Below, piece after piece: positions 1 through 11,724 of a DNA stretch of 45,655 nucleotides. Every line of letters begins with the position of its first letter. The first letter of the stretch is position 1. Origin of the DNA: Protostelium mycophagum (Eukaryota > Evosea > Variosea > Protosteliida > Protosteliaceae); assembly GCA_002081555.1 (NCBI GenBank), contig MZNV01000869.1, forward strand, positions 1 to 45,655, in the 5' to 3' direction. The notes under the pieces were generated by a model. The model did no database searches. It saw only the letters and a list, made by a program, of their open reading frames with translations, and was not told where the DNA came from. Position numbers and translations under genes: made by a program.

Positions 1-300
1 GTTCTTAGCAGATGACAACAGAAACACCACACTGAAGGCCCACCCACAAACTCTTATTAGCCTCTACCTCTATGAGGCACAGGCAACTATCTTTTAGTGT
101 GCAGCAATTTCCACCCAGTCTGTATAAAGCATGCTCTGGGCACACAAAAGCTTACAAATGTTTTGCAGAGAATGTACAAACTGATGATAGGAAGCAAGCA
201 TTCAGTGTGTGGTGAGTTGTAGATATATCTAATACCCTCTTTTTATATCATGATAAAAATGACATGACAGTCGGGATCTTTTTCGCGCAACAAAGACATC
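1..300. other. 5' flank without recognisable gene
   Basis: I see no reading frame with recognisable coding character here. The last 60 bases before the ATG at 301 are AT-rich (including a run near 239-250) and probably carry the promoter and leader of the secreted-protein gene. A gene on the minus strand entering from outside the window cannot be excluded. Confidence 0.4.
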
Positions 301-1714
301 ATGATGAGGATCGTCATCATTTGTCTGTGCATTTTCTTTTCTTTTGCCCAGTCAGAAGATTGTACTTTAATGGATTTCAATCAAGCGTGCCCGAACATTA
401 ATTTCACGTCGGTGGGTAGCTCACATCTTTTGGAGAGCCCAATTGAATCTCTTTAGCCCTCTTGTTGGTCATGTGCAAAAATTCCTGATTTAAATGATTC
501 TGTGATCATAAAGGGGAATGACACTGAGCTGAGTTGGCATTCACAATACCCATTACAATTGAAAGAACTTCGCTTGTACAAGTAAGTTCAATTCTGAAAT
601 TATATTTCAACAAGCTCTGAGAATGTAACATGTTTATAATTCATATGATTTGAGATGCATTTTTCTCAAGGTGTCATTAGTGTGCAATTAGACATCACGG
701 GAGAGCCAAATCAACTTCAGGGCTTTATTTCCATAAATAGTATATACATAATTGATTTTTTCTTCATCCTATGATTACTGTTTGAATTCATATAAAATTA
801 CATAAAAATGAATTATATGTCACCGGCAATTTACAGCTTCTTCTCTGCAACAGATAATGTATTTGAATTTTAAATATTGTTCAGGCGCGAATTCCACCCT
901 CTCTATCTCTTCTAATCTACAACTCGCCACATCAGCTGTAAATGGTCTTGGTGCAATATCAAGCGTTTGGGAAATTGCCGCACTACGACCAAACTCCATT
1001 TGGAATATTTCAAAATTCAAAGCTCCAAGGCTCGTTGTATTGGTACCGACCATATACACCACTGGTAATTTTCTTGAATTCGAAATTGTAGTTTTATTTT
1101 TAAACTTTGCATTACGGTAATTTACCAGAATATGGCACAGAATCTTTCATTTCAAGTTATTTGTATTTTTTCACTCCACGAAACGCAGTGTTTGCTGATA
1201 TGAAATTTTACAATTATAAATTTACGTTTTATGTCAAATTACTGATACCAGAAAGAGCCTTACCTCGAGTTTTCCGAGAAAAATGCGTGGGTGCAACTAT
1301 CTTACGTATTGCCCGTTGGAAACTTCTCGGAATTCTCCGATTACGGCAAAATGTACACTGCAATCAAGGTATTCTACAACAGTATTTAAATTCGAGCATC
1401 TTTATTTCTGCGGATGCAGTGTCTGAAGAAAGCGAAATTGTCGTTTAGACATTATTACCCGGCGGACACGGATTTGTACAAAGTTCAATTGATTTTGAAA
1501 GCAATTATTTTTTTATAATCCCGGTAAGCGACGTGACCATTGCGGTAAGCGATTGTCACCCCGGTGACCACCTTACCGTGACACTCGCGTTCCGTACCGG
1601 GATTGTTGAAAAATTATTTGCTTCAAACGATAATTTTGAAATTGGTACAAATCCGTGTCCGCCGGGTAATATTTCTCCCCTCTTCAGTCTAAATGTTCTG
1701 TCACTCTTGTCTGA
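301..1714 (+). CDS. Secreted protein of unknown family, multi-exon
   Basis: The product starts with a clear signal peptide (MMRIVIICLCIFFSFAQS), followed by a Cys-containing mature region (DCTLMDFNQACP, then PSCWSCAK). Splicing by GT-AG consensus gives one continuous frame. Exons lie near 301-411, 457-582, 691-737, 885-1064, 1130-1187, 1249-1368 and 1688-1714. The last exon encodes only SKCSVTLV before TGA at 1712-1714. An AATAAA signal follows directly at 1718. The protein is rich in Ser, Asn and hydrophobic beta-like stretches (TLSISSNLQLATSAVNG; YLEFSEKNAWVQLSYVLP), which suggests an extracellular beta-rich fold. I do not recognise the family. The last intron (1369-1687) carries a 215-bp MITE. 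Exon joins were chosen because they keep the frame open; the exon 3 to exon 4 join is the least certain. Confidence 0.6.
1455..1669. mobile_element. 215-bp MITE with 25-bp perfect TIRs and TA target duplication
   Basis: The left end (1455-1479, beginning TTACCCGGCGGACACGG) is the perfect reverse complement of the right end (1645-1669) over 25 bp. Both sides are flanked by TA (1453-1454 and 1670-1671), the target-site duplication typical of Tc1/mariner-type elements. The interior holds shorter nested inverted and direct repeats built on GGTAAGCGA and GGTGACCACCTTACC. There is no transposase frame, so this is a non-autonomous miniature element. It sits inside the last intron of the secreted-protein gene. 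Its core is related to a degraded copy near 38891-38990. Perfect arms suggest a fairly recent insertion. Confidence 0.88.
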
Positions 1715-2078
1715 AATAATAAAATCGATTTACTCACTTCGAAGAGCTCTTCCAACACTCATTGGAGTCATCTGGTCCTCCTCTACTGACGATAATATCA
1801 TTATTCTCGTCATCTTTCTTCTCCGATAGAATGGTCGAATGCCTCGACCAGCAACCAAGCGTGTTGGTCTGTAGATCTTATGACCACCTTTAACGTCGCT
1901 CACAGACAGTTCTGGAAAAAGAATAGTGGTTGATCGAAAGATGAACAAAGATATTAGAAGCAGTTGCCTCACACCTGAGAATCTTTGTGGCCATCAATGA
2001 GAGCCAAACTCTGCAAATTTCTTTGGACACTCTTTCTCTGACCTTGAACATCATCGGACACATCAGATCTCCACAAAG
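1715..2078. other. Spacer with ambiguous minus-strand coding fragment
   Basis: After the AATAAA at 1718-1723 there is no clear gene on the plus strand. On the minus strand, 1730-2087 holds short frames joined by plausible GT-AG junctions (for example a splice acceptor ending TTTTTCCAG near 1915) and an acidic, Asn/Ser-rich tail near 1733-1820. No family is recognisable. The possible minus ATG would overlap the start of the gene at 2079, which argues against a real gene. The region most likely holds the promoter and leader of the mitochondrial protein. Confidence 0.3.
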
Positions 2079-2381
2079 ATGAACCAAATCAACAACCGTC
2101 TTTCTACCTCTATTGCCCGCCCCGCCATCAACTCTTTGGCCAAGCGTTTCGCTTCAGGTGGTCACCATCATGTCGAGAAGCCTCGCGTAGTTGACCTCCC
2201 ATCTTTCTACAGACCCGCTAACTACGACACCTCTTTCACTCAGGCAAAGGCAACCTACTGGCTTGGTGTTCCTCTTGGTCTCTGGGCTGCATTTAATGTT
2301 TTGGCCGCAACTGGCGCCTTCAAGGAAGAGGTCCCAGCAGGTCTCTTTGCAGAGAAGAAGCACGGACACGGACACCACTAA
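2079..2381 (+). CDS. Small mitochondrial inner-membrane protein (putative)
   Basis: This is an intronless 100-residue frame. Residues 1-26 look like a mitochondrial presequence: basic, hydroxylated, no acidic residues, ending ...SLAKRF before ASGGHHH. A conserved-looking soluble stretch (VVDLPSFYRPANYD) is followed by one membrane segment (about residues 61-83, YWLGVPLGLWAAFNVLAATG) and a His-rich tail (HGHGHH). The size and layout resemble small accessory subunits of respiratory complexes I or IV, but I cannot assign a subunit. The stop is followed by AATAAA at 2395-2400. The start is the first ATG, directly ahead of the presequence. Confidence 0.75.
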   Translation: MNQINNRLSTSIARPAINSLAKRFASGGHHHVEKPRVVDLPSFYRPANYDTSFTQAKATYWLGVPLGLWAAFNVLAATGAFKEEVPAGLFAEKKHGHGHH

Positions 2382-2394
2382 ATTCTGACTTCTA

Positions 2395-2400
2395 AATAAA
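2395..2400 (+). terminator. AATAAA poly(A) signal of the mitochondrial protein gene
   Basis: AATAAA lies 14 bases after the stop codon, only about 50 bases before the next gene's probable ATG, so the spacer is very short. Confidence 0.6.
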
Positions 2401-2446
2401 TGTGAAAGATTTTTTGTGTTATGATTCAGAACATTTCAAAACTCAA

Positions 2447-5143
2447 ATGGATCGGCTGAGGAAGTTTGGTTTAAAAGACAAGGACAAAAAGGAAGACAGT
2501 GATGCCGAAGAAGAGGAGACGAGAACACCGAAGTCGAACGGCTCACATACGACGAAACGTTCAGAGGATGAAACCGGAGTGAGACGACAAGGACAAACTC
2601 AAGGACAGATCTCACTAGGTTCTCCCTTTAAACCAGTCCGACCAGAATTTAAGAGGTACTCGTAGTTCTTCAGATTATGGTATCATTTCCAGTGAGTCAC
2701 ACGATACAGCCCTGAGGGTCTTTGGGTGCTCATCAATAGTCATAGTTATTTATTATCCAATGTGAACAGTTCAAAAAGACAACCGAGAGGTCAGTATCAT
2801 CACGTGATTGTTTCCATCTCTGAAATTATTTATCGTCATACCAGCTCATCTCGAGATCTAAAAGATTAGATCTATATCTAACAGATCAAAGGATGTCCAG
2901 TGGGTTCATGCCGGCTGAGTTTTGTGATGGCCAAAACAAAATCAAAACTCAACTCATCAGGTGTGTACAAGCGTTCGATTTGTCCATACTCAAATGATTT
3001 TTTGTAATCGATTGATCAATGATTTCTGTGGACACTTGGTTGTACCAGGCTAATACAAATCATTTTTTGTCTTTGAACTTGAAGAATATTCGCTTAAGAG
3101 CTGCTGTGGCATGAACAAGTGATCTCGTCACAATTTTGCCACAAAACGTAGTCCTCTCGATCTATAACTCTGTACACGTTATAATGTTTATAGACTTCTG
3201 ACATCCATAGCTGAGGACAACTCTCAACTTGAGAGTCAGTCTTTGTATTTTGCGTTGACTTGTTTTGACAGCTGCTATTTAGAGAAGCACGCCAGACCTG
3301 GTAATGAGACAAAAAAGCCACAGGTGAAATTTCACTGAAATTTCAAGCTGGACATATAATTCTGCACAAAAATACTTTTTTCACTGTGAAAAACTTTTAA
3401 ATAAAATTCTTTCAGCCCGAGAAAACCTTTAAATTCGGTGAAATTCCCACTTCTGTCGACATAAACGCCCAAATGTCGACATCCAAATATACCAGAATGG
3501 CGCTGGGGTTTAAATCAGGCGAGTTATTCGTGGTGGATGTGGGCGGCTCTACAACTGTACAATTCGAGGTCAGTCAATTAAAATGAGATAATTTAATATA
3601 TACCAAGTGTCATCTTGACATCAGTGACATCGAAAAGTATCCGTTGACAGTGTACAGAAAACGTCATCAAGGGGTTCCGTGACGTGTATCAGATGGGTGC
3701 CTTACTCAGAAGATCTATTTTTAGTGTCTTTCTCTTGTGGGTCGATATACACATATGATATCACAAGAGGTACATCTACACCGAGCCACAATATATGCCC
3801 TCTACCAACTATAGAAAAGTGAGCAGATGTCAGTAATGTGAAGGATTAACATGTCAAGCTTTTCTGTGACACAATTTCCCGGCGAGAAATACAACCCAGT
3901 CAACAGGTGGAATATTTGTAGAAATCCTATAAATGGTAATTTAATATTATATACAAGAGTGAATTATCTGGGATTTATCACCTTAGAAATAAACTTCTCT
4001 CCGGATGGAAAAACATTAGTCATAGTCTCTCAAGATGGCTATCTTCGCGTTGTAGATTACCACACCCAGAGGTGAATTTTTGTCTGAAATTTCGATTGAA
4101 TTTCACAGGTTGGTCATCATGTTTCGCAGTAATTACGGGGGTTTCTTGTGTGCTTCTTGGAGTCCAGACGGTAAATACGTAGCGGTGAGTTTTTTGACAC
4201 TGACCCCTCATGTCAAAATGACACTGTCAGACTGGGGGTGAAGATGAGTTTGTCTGTATGTGGTCAGTTGTAGATGGAAGATGTGTAGCGAGGGGAAGGA
4301 GCCACCAGTCCTGGGTAAGACATCTCAAGCGAAGACGAAGATGTCGCGACTCATTTCGCGACAGGTGAGCAGGATATCTTTTGATGAGATGGAATGCAAA
4401 GGAGGGAGGTACAGACTAGCATCTGTCGGACAAGACACAAAGATAGCATTATGGGACTTCACAGAATCTGAGCTGCGAAAGCCTAGATCTTACTCGGTAT
4501 GGCTCGTTGTAGACGTGAAGTATGTTCTGAAAAGTTGTAGAAGGCGATGCGAAGGAGTGAGGACAGGCTGGATCACGCTGGAACACGACAGATCACGACC
4601 GTCTTCTCAGAGGTGATATTCCACTGAAATTTCGTTTTGAAGCGTCACAGATACCACTCATGGAACCCTTGGTATCACACCGTATACATAACGAACCCAT
4701 CAGCGATATCTTCTTCATAGAGGATGGACTGGCGACGATATGCTGGGGTGGCATCTATAAGATGTGGGGAAGGCCCGGTACTGTCAATGACACCACAGTA
4801 GGTTTTCGTATACGTCTTTTGATCTAAGTCTCCTTTACAAAAGTCTAGAGGTCTCTCAGAGTAACTTGCTGCTCTTTCTTTCAATGTTTGCGTATTCTTT
4901 TGGATGAACAGACGTCTTGATGTCTCTTGCGGAGATGACAATCATTATCTCATTCTCCCTATTTATCAAGTTCTATTAATCGGACGGTTCTTTACTAACC
5001 CAGAGAAGCGCAGGAGAATCTTCAACGAAGAAACACAAAACACGAGCGTCTACAACTATGTAGAGGATCAGTCATCGACAACACCTGAGAGGGGGGGAAT
5101 ACACAATAGGCAGCAACAGGAGACGCCACCTCGAGGTGAATAA
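2447..5143 (+). CDS. WDR20/creC-type WD40 protein (deubiquitinase cofactor family)
   Basis: Spliced exons give the signature blocks of the WDR20 / DMWD / fungal creC family. These are NKIKTQL near 2947, PTSVDINAQ...ALGFKSGELFVVD (3447-3560), GSVTCIRWVPYSEDLFLVSF, then FSPDGKTLVIVSQDGYLRVV, GGFLCASWSPDGKYVAV, GEDEFVCMWS, ARGRSHQSWV and YRLASVGQDTKIALWDFTE. The end is IPLMEPLV...IFFIEDGLATICWGG and WGRPG. Family members are cofactors of USP12/USP46-type deubiquitinases (known for the family; inferred here). A charged N-terminal extension (MDRLRKFGLKDKDKK..., 2447-2615) joins in frame through a 37-nt intron (2616-2652) and two further introns to the conserved part at 2893. The C-terminal exon (about 5002-5143) is reached by a phase-compatible splice and ends in TAA overlapping AATAAA. 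Without that splice the protein would end at 4827. The region 3060-3410 is poorly resolved. Confidence 0.82.
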
Positions 5144-5144
5144 A
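5139..5144 (+). terminator. AATAAA overlapping the stop codon of the WD40 gene
   Basis: The TAA stop (5141-5143) lies inside AATAAA. The same arrangement is seen at the end of the G8-domain gene (26163-26168), which fits the very compact spacing in this genome. Confidence 0.5.
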
Positions 5145-5488
5145 GGTGCGGCCGTGAGCCTTTGATTTGATTTTATGTTTGTCGCTTGCCGTTCCTGAGG
5201 CAAAAATCCCGGTGACGCTGCCTATGCTCCCTCAGCTTGGTCTCCTTATAGTTGGGTAGCTGCTGTTGTGCCTGAGTTTTGACCTTGAATTAGAGACCCG
5301 CGGGACAATCAAGTTCTTTGTATACATCACAGACAACGTTCGTAGTAGAAAAAAGAAGAGGCAAAGGTTGGTAGCACGTGCCTTCCAGTTGCTGCCATAG
5401 CGATATTTTCTGTCAAATTTCTGTCAAGCCTTATAAGTGTGACAGGCTCGTGGTCGGCCTTCAGAATCACAGAATAGCATCATCGAAG
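5144..5488. other. Spacer and probable promoter of the RasGEF gene
   Basis: No recognisable gene. A frame at 5378-5620 runs into the probable first RasGEF exon, so transcription or even translation may start upstream of 5489. Confidence 0.35.
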
Positions 5489-7583
5489 ATGGAAGACCCT
5501 CAACTGAGCCCTTCTGTGTCTATTATAACACATCGAATGATCAACGGCCCTTTTCCAGATGACAATAGAGGTATGTTGCCATCATCATGTTTTATATCAT
5601 TTCAGACATACCAGTTCTGAATCATCATAGAGATTGTCGAAGCCTTTTTGTTGACATTTCGGCGGTTTTTAGATCCAAAAGACCTCTTTGCTTTTTGGTT
5701 CTGCAGGTGTGCCTCTAATCATGCAAGACTAGAGTCTAGATCTGAACACCAACAGATGCAGAAGATTGTCTGAGCTGACTGATAAAGAATCCAACATTCG
5801 GAAGGAAAAGTGAACATTTTCATTGTCAGGAGATTTCGTTTGGCTCATCTTCTGCAGCGCATCCGATTTTCTGCACAGATGGCTCACCAAATATTATGCA
5901 ATAGACTTTGACGGCAAGAAGAAACCAAAGGTTAATGATCTCATGGTGATCATCTTTCTGACCTCTTCAGATCTTAGAGTACCTCAGCCAACTAAAACTA
6001 CCCCGTCAAAACGACCTTAAACTGTTGATCATCAGAAAGCACACAGAATGTGAAGTCGGTGTTCCGATCAAGGTAACTTGTGCATCTCTTCATCCAACTC
6101 ACCGACAACAGCCTCTAAAGTCTTCCGTTGGTTCTGGATTCCTCGAAAAGCTAAAGAGAAGAGTTAGTGCCGGCGACAAGATCAACAGACAGAAGGGTCC
6201 AGGAACAGCTCTCTCTAAAAGCAATGTTCTCTCACGATCATGTACTTCTATTGCGAGGCAGTCTTGGAATCCCTTCTTGGCTAATGAGATATCCATTGCT
6301 CGCTACAGGAGGTGACAATCATGTCGTATCATGCATGTCACATGGACATTGTTGACACATGGCAGATACGATCCAGAGGGTATGGCAGACTCCATCACAC
6401 AGCGCGATCACCAGGTGTTTGTAAAGATAACGCCGATGGAATTCCTCTATAGAGGTGCCTGGTGCAAGCGGCCACAAAAAGACGTCTCACCTGATATCAT
6501 AAAGACCCCTACCGCGATGGAAGAATTCACCTCTTTTTTCAACAGGTGAGTTGTAGTTGTGATTGTAGACTGTCACATTCTGATGAAACAGGTTGGGAAA
6601 ATGGGTTGTGCAGATGATGGTCGTCGCATCAACTCCAGAATCCAAAGTCGAAGCATTTGAGTTTATCATGAAGATGGCAAAGGTGGGAAATTTGAAATTT
6701 GAATTTTATTGACCGTTCGCAGAGATTGGAAGTGCTCGGAAATTACAATGCTTTGATGGTGGTCAGCGCTTCGTTCAGTAATCCCATGTTATACCGGTAT
6801 AATTCGCTACTCACAGAGGTTCGTTTACAAATGTATTTGCGAGTCATGGAAATATATAAAACTTTGAATATTTGAAAACATTTTTTCTGGCTTTTAGATT
6901 TTTCTGAAGAATGTAGAGATCTCCGAAATATCGTGAGCAACTGATGGAATTCGAAAACTTATTATCCCCGATGAATAATTTTAAATCATACCAAGAGGTA
7001 AATATTCCTTTGGTCACGGTTTCGTAACGTGTTTTGCACGGTATCTACCGCAATAATTCGATACACTTTGTCTACATCTGTTCTGCATCATCCCATCAAT
7101 TTCACATTCTGATGAAACACCACCATCTACAACGCTCAAAGCTCACAGGCATTATCCAACCGAAAAGGCCCGATGATCCCATTCTTAGGGCTGTATAACA
7201 GGGATTTTACCTTTATGTCAGAAAACAAAATCTTTACGCCGGAAGGCGAAGTCGACTCTGATGTACTCATGATGGTGCACAAAAGGATGCAGCAGATTAA
7301 ACAGATACAATCCCAGCCTTTTCAACTTGAAGTGGTGGTACGTCGACATTTTGAAATGTCGACGTGTTCTGACGGGTTGTAGACGGAGCATCTGTTGTAT
7401 ATTAATGAAACGGTACTCATCGACGACCCGGAATCGCTCCAATCGATCGTGGATGATCAGACTTCCAGAATGGGAAGTGCCTCCTCTAATCAAACGGAAA
7501 AAAGTTTCTTGAGAGCCTCTTCAGAATGCAACGTGATGGCCCCGAGCCCATCAGAGAGATCCGCGTCGAATTCAACTTTGTGA
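5489..7583 (+). CDS. Ras guanine-nucleotide exchange factor (RasGEF / CDC25 domain)
   Basis: The C-terminal half is a clear CDC25-type catalytic domain. In order: YDPEGMADSITQRDHQVFVK, ITPMEFLYRGAW (6370-6460), EEFTSFFNRLGKWVVQMMV (6520-6620), FIMKMAKRLEVLGNYNALMVV and LLSPMNNFKSYQEALSN (6950-7160), then PMIPFLGLYNRDFTFM and MVHKRMQQIKQIQSQPFQLE. These match the SCR blocks of RasGEFs, which load Ras-family GTPases with GTP at membranes. The region 5831-6120 (FLHRWLTKYYAIDF) looks like part of the RasGEF-N module, and 6100-6300 is a basic Ser/Lys-rich linker. The start at 5489 (MEDPQLSPSVS) is the first plausible ATG but is uncertain, as are exons 5600-5830. The intron at 7338-7382 contains a perfect 12-bp-arm hairpin. 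The stop is TGA at 7581-7583, followed by AATAAA at 7643. Confidence 0.85.
7338..7382 (+). repeat. 45-nt intron made mostly of a perfect hairpin
   Basis: The intron between the codons for ...LEVV and TEHLL is only 45 nt. Bases 7340-7365 are a perfect inverted repeat: arm ACGTCGACATTT, a two-base spacer TG, and the reverse complement arm. It ends in GTTGTAG, a 3' splice end shared by several introns in this window. Confidence 0.85.
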
Positions 7584-8712
7584 ATATAGTTTTTGTATCT
7601 CTTGATCATTTGCTTTGTGATGAAACAAACGCGTTAAAACTCAATAAAAGGGCTCTTGGCAAATAAAATTCTTCTTACTATTTATAAAAGTGTTAAAACA
7701 ACAAGTTATTTGCAGTTGCAGAATACGACAGTCTGCCTGCTCTTGGTATCCATCCGTCTGAGCCCTTTCTCATTGAAATTCATTGTATTCTGTCAAATCT
7801 TCAGACAAAAGTCAAAACATTTTCATCATCTCGATCAAGTCTCACCTCTCTTCAAACTGAATCATGCAATGACAAGTGTGAAAAAAATCAAAAAAAGGAA
7901 AGCAGAAGTGCTCCTTAGTGAAGGATGTGTTCCTCCACAGAATCGAGAGGTATGAGACGTGCTCGTATTGTGTGTCGTGTCTGTCGGAGCATCCTACTGC
8001 GATCAGTTGACGAGAACACATTTTCTCTTCGATTATTATCACCTTTGATGCGACAGATCTCCGTGGCACCTTGACCATCTCCATGTTTCCCCAAAACACG
8101 TCCACAGGTGTCGACATCCTCTGTCCATTGGCTTCTTCTGCCACTAAGGAATAAATCATGCTGTATCTTCTGATGGGATCTGTGTATGCACCGGAAGAGG
8201 GTGAACAGCAGGTCCGAGCCGAGAACCTCCGGCAGGTGCCGAAATTTCGGCGCAACGGCCGATGTGGACCACGCCGTTTTTATTTGCACGAATTAATCGC
8301 CGGTAATCAAAAACGAATTTCGTTCCGTTGATCATTCCCCCGGACCACGCCAAACAAAAGTTTCAAAGTCCTTATATATAAGCTGTAGTTTCCAGTAGAA
8401 CCACGGTTTGAGCTGTGCATGACCCCCTGATGACGTCATCAAAACGGTTCTGATGGAAGGAATCCTCCGAAGCCTTCACTTCTGAGTTTTTTACGGTCGG
8501 GAAGCGTTGTAGTCGGGGCAATGAAAAGCAAGAAGGGCTTCATTCTTCCGCAAACCCCCCGAGGCCTCGGAACTTCGGAAATGTCTCCGAGTTGCTTGTG
8601 TGAACAGAATCAGAGGACAACGGTCTGAGTCAAGTGAAGAAAAAATATTATCGTATCAACATGAGGGTGAGGTGCGGTGATGTCGACTTGAATGTGATTG
8701 TGATGTGTGCTG
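7584..8712. other. Unresolved 1.1-kb region with coding-like frames on both strands
   Basis: After AATAAA (7643-7648) there are competing signals. On the plus strand, an exon-like frame starts at 7869 (MTSVKKIKKRKAEVLLSEG) and ends at a GTATGA splice-like site. Further frames lie at 8000-8149 (TFDATDLRGTLTISMFPQN) and from 8159 on (MLYLLMGSVYAPEEGEQQ). On the minus strand, a frame from 8353 (MAWSGGMINGTKF) and a 137-codon frame (8255 to 7842) cover much of the same DNA. I cannot join any set into a recognisable protein. A TATA-like stretch (TTATATATAAG) lies near 8372 and could serve the gene starting at 8713. The TGACGTCA palindrome occurs at 8431. Confidence 0.3.
8372..8381 (+). promoter_or_regulatory. 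TATA-like element upstream of the 8713 gene
   Basis: TTATATATAA stands out in a locally GC-richer stretch about 335 bases before the ATG. The distance is long for a core promoter unless there is a leader intron, so the role is a guess. Confidence 0.25.
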
Positions 8713-9932
8713 ATGTCGTCCAGAAATAGCAAGAGGGAGAGAGAAGAGGATGAATTTGATGAGAGCATAGAAGCTGTTGAAGAGACAGGTACACATTGGG
8801 ATCAGAAGATGTGGAATCAATGGATCGAAGATCTGCTCCTCTTTGCAAACGAGACAGAGCCAACAGATACTTCATTGTTTTGTTCAGAAAGAGAGATGAT
8901 GCCTGGTGAGATACACCATCGTCGATCGACGTCATGTGCTAAAGAGTTGTAGATGACATGGACTCACCGTTTTGCTATCTTTTCAAAGGACAGTTCTTAC
9001 CATCTTCAAATATAGACGGCCTCTACTGGAAGCCCAGTCAAGGAGCCACACCGACTGGCAAGATCATGCTGAAGAGATATTTCTACGCGAACATGTCTTC
9101 GGGGCTCCGCGTCAGACGTCAGGTGAGGACATTTTTGTCTCTTGCTTCGTTCTCTTACACCAACAGGTCACATGGATAAGAGGGAAATCAGAGTGGACGT
9201 TTTTGGACTACCGCAGCAGTACCGAAAACAAGACTTCACTAGATCGTCTCAGAGGTCCATCAAATTTCAATTGGCCAAAATTGGTCGAACTCGTCGCAGA
9301 GCACAAGAGACACCGCGCAGCCATGAAAAAAACCAAGAAAGCTAAGAAAGAACGCAAGCATGAGCGATTCGACGATGACATCGTCCTCGACAAATCAGTG
9401 GCGCCAAGACAAGTGATGACAAGAGCATCAGAAAGAAGGATGCTACAGATCGAGTCAATCCAAGTCGAAGATGCCGTTCCAGAATTAAGAGACATACAGA
9501 TACACACCAAAGACACCACACCGACGACGCAAAGGCCGAGTGAAGTGGCACAAAGCATTGTGCTGCAAAACACAACGCCGCATTTTAATACGACAGATCT
9601 GACTGTCGTTGAGACACGGGAGGAGCGACTTCAAGTAAAGCCAAAACACCAAACCAGATTTAGTCTTGACACCGAAGAAAACTCTGGTGAAGCCGTTCTG
9701 GACGCCCTCCAAGAGTACCTGACGCAGGTGGGATTCACGGAAATTTCATCTGGTGACATGCTGACATTTTTGACAGTGGGATGCGTCATCCATGACATCT
9801 GACATCGGTAGTGACGACGAATCGTCATTCGGGCACGGATTGCATAGTACCAACAGTTTCGATACCACAAAATTAAGCTGGGATTATCTCCTCGGAGGAG
9901 ACGATGCTCTTGGCTTCGATATATGTACATAA
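8713..9932 (+). CDS. Basic protein of unknown function, probably nuclear
   Basis: The start is ATG at 8713 (MSSRNSKREREEDEFDESIE). Exon 1 ends near 8905 at MMPG. Exon 2 (about 8984-9119) encodes a compact module (NIDGLYWKPSQGATPTGKIM, then LKRYFYANMSSGLRVRRQ) that continues into VTWIRGKSEWTFLDYR after a short intron. A long exon (9164-9726) follows, with a Lys/Arg-rich stretch (KKTKKAKKERKHERFDDD) that looks like a nuclear localisation signal, then a polar, Thr/Gln-rich linker. A last intron (9727-9774) leads to an acidic Ser/Asp-rich tail (SDIGSDDESSFGHG ... SWDYLLGGDDALGF) ending at TAA 9930-9932. The mix of a conserved-looking Trp/Tyr/Arg module, a basic patch and an acidic tail would suit a transcription or chromatin factor. 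I do not recognise the family. Confidence 0.7.
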
Positions 9933-10076
9933 AATATTGTTCAGAGAATGTGTGTCACTCTTTGATTCTGCACGTGATAGCCTTGTGGAGATGCAGCCTA
10001 TTCAAAAATCTGTTTCGCGTGGACTAAACATGCACCAAGTTGCGGGTCATCATGGTTGAAGGTTTATTTTATAATA

Positions 10077-11515
<1,439 letters not shown>

Positions 11516-11724
11516 CTTTTGAGATTGTGTGATGCTTTGTGAAAACAGTTCGTCACGTCATTGCTGACACCAAAATGACAACAAAATCCGCCCTGAGATA
11601 TCTCTCCCCAACAAGGAAGCATCCCCTATCATGATAAACAAACATGCAATCAAATCGATCTTTATGAAGTCAGCGATGGCTTCAAGCATTGCCGAACGGT
11701 TCCCAAAGCTTGAAATAAATAGTC

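Noticed and set aside
4675-4941. Minus-strand 88-codon frame opposite the WD40 gene end
   Set aside because: It lies antisense to exons with clear WDR20 family identity and shows no features of its own.
8431-8438. TGACGTCA as a CREB/ATF promoter site
   Set aside because: The same word is spread through introns of many unrelated genes here, so promoter function cannot be claimed from sequence alone.
9208-9573. Minus-strand 121-codon hydrophobic frame
   Set aside because: It is the complement of the polar long exon of the 8713-9932 gene; its hydrophobic look comes from reading Asp/Lys/Arg codons backwards.
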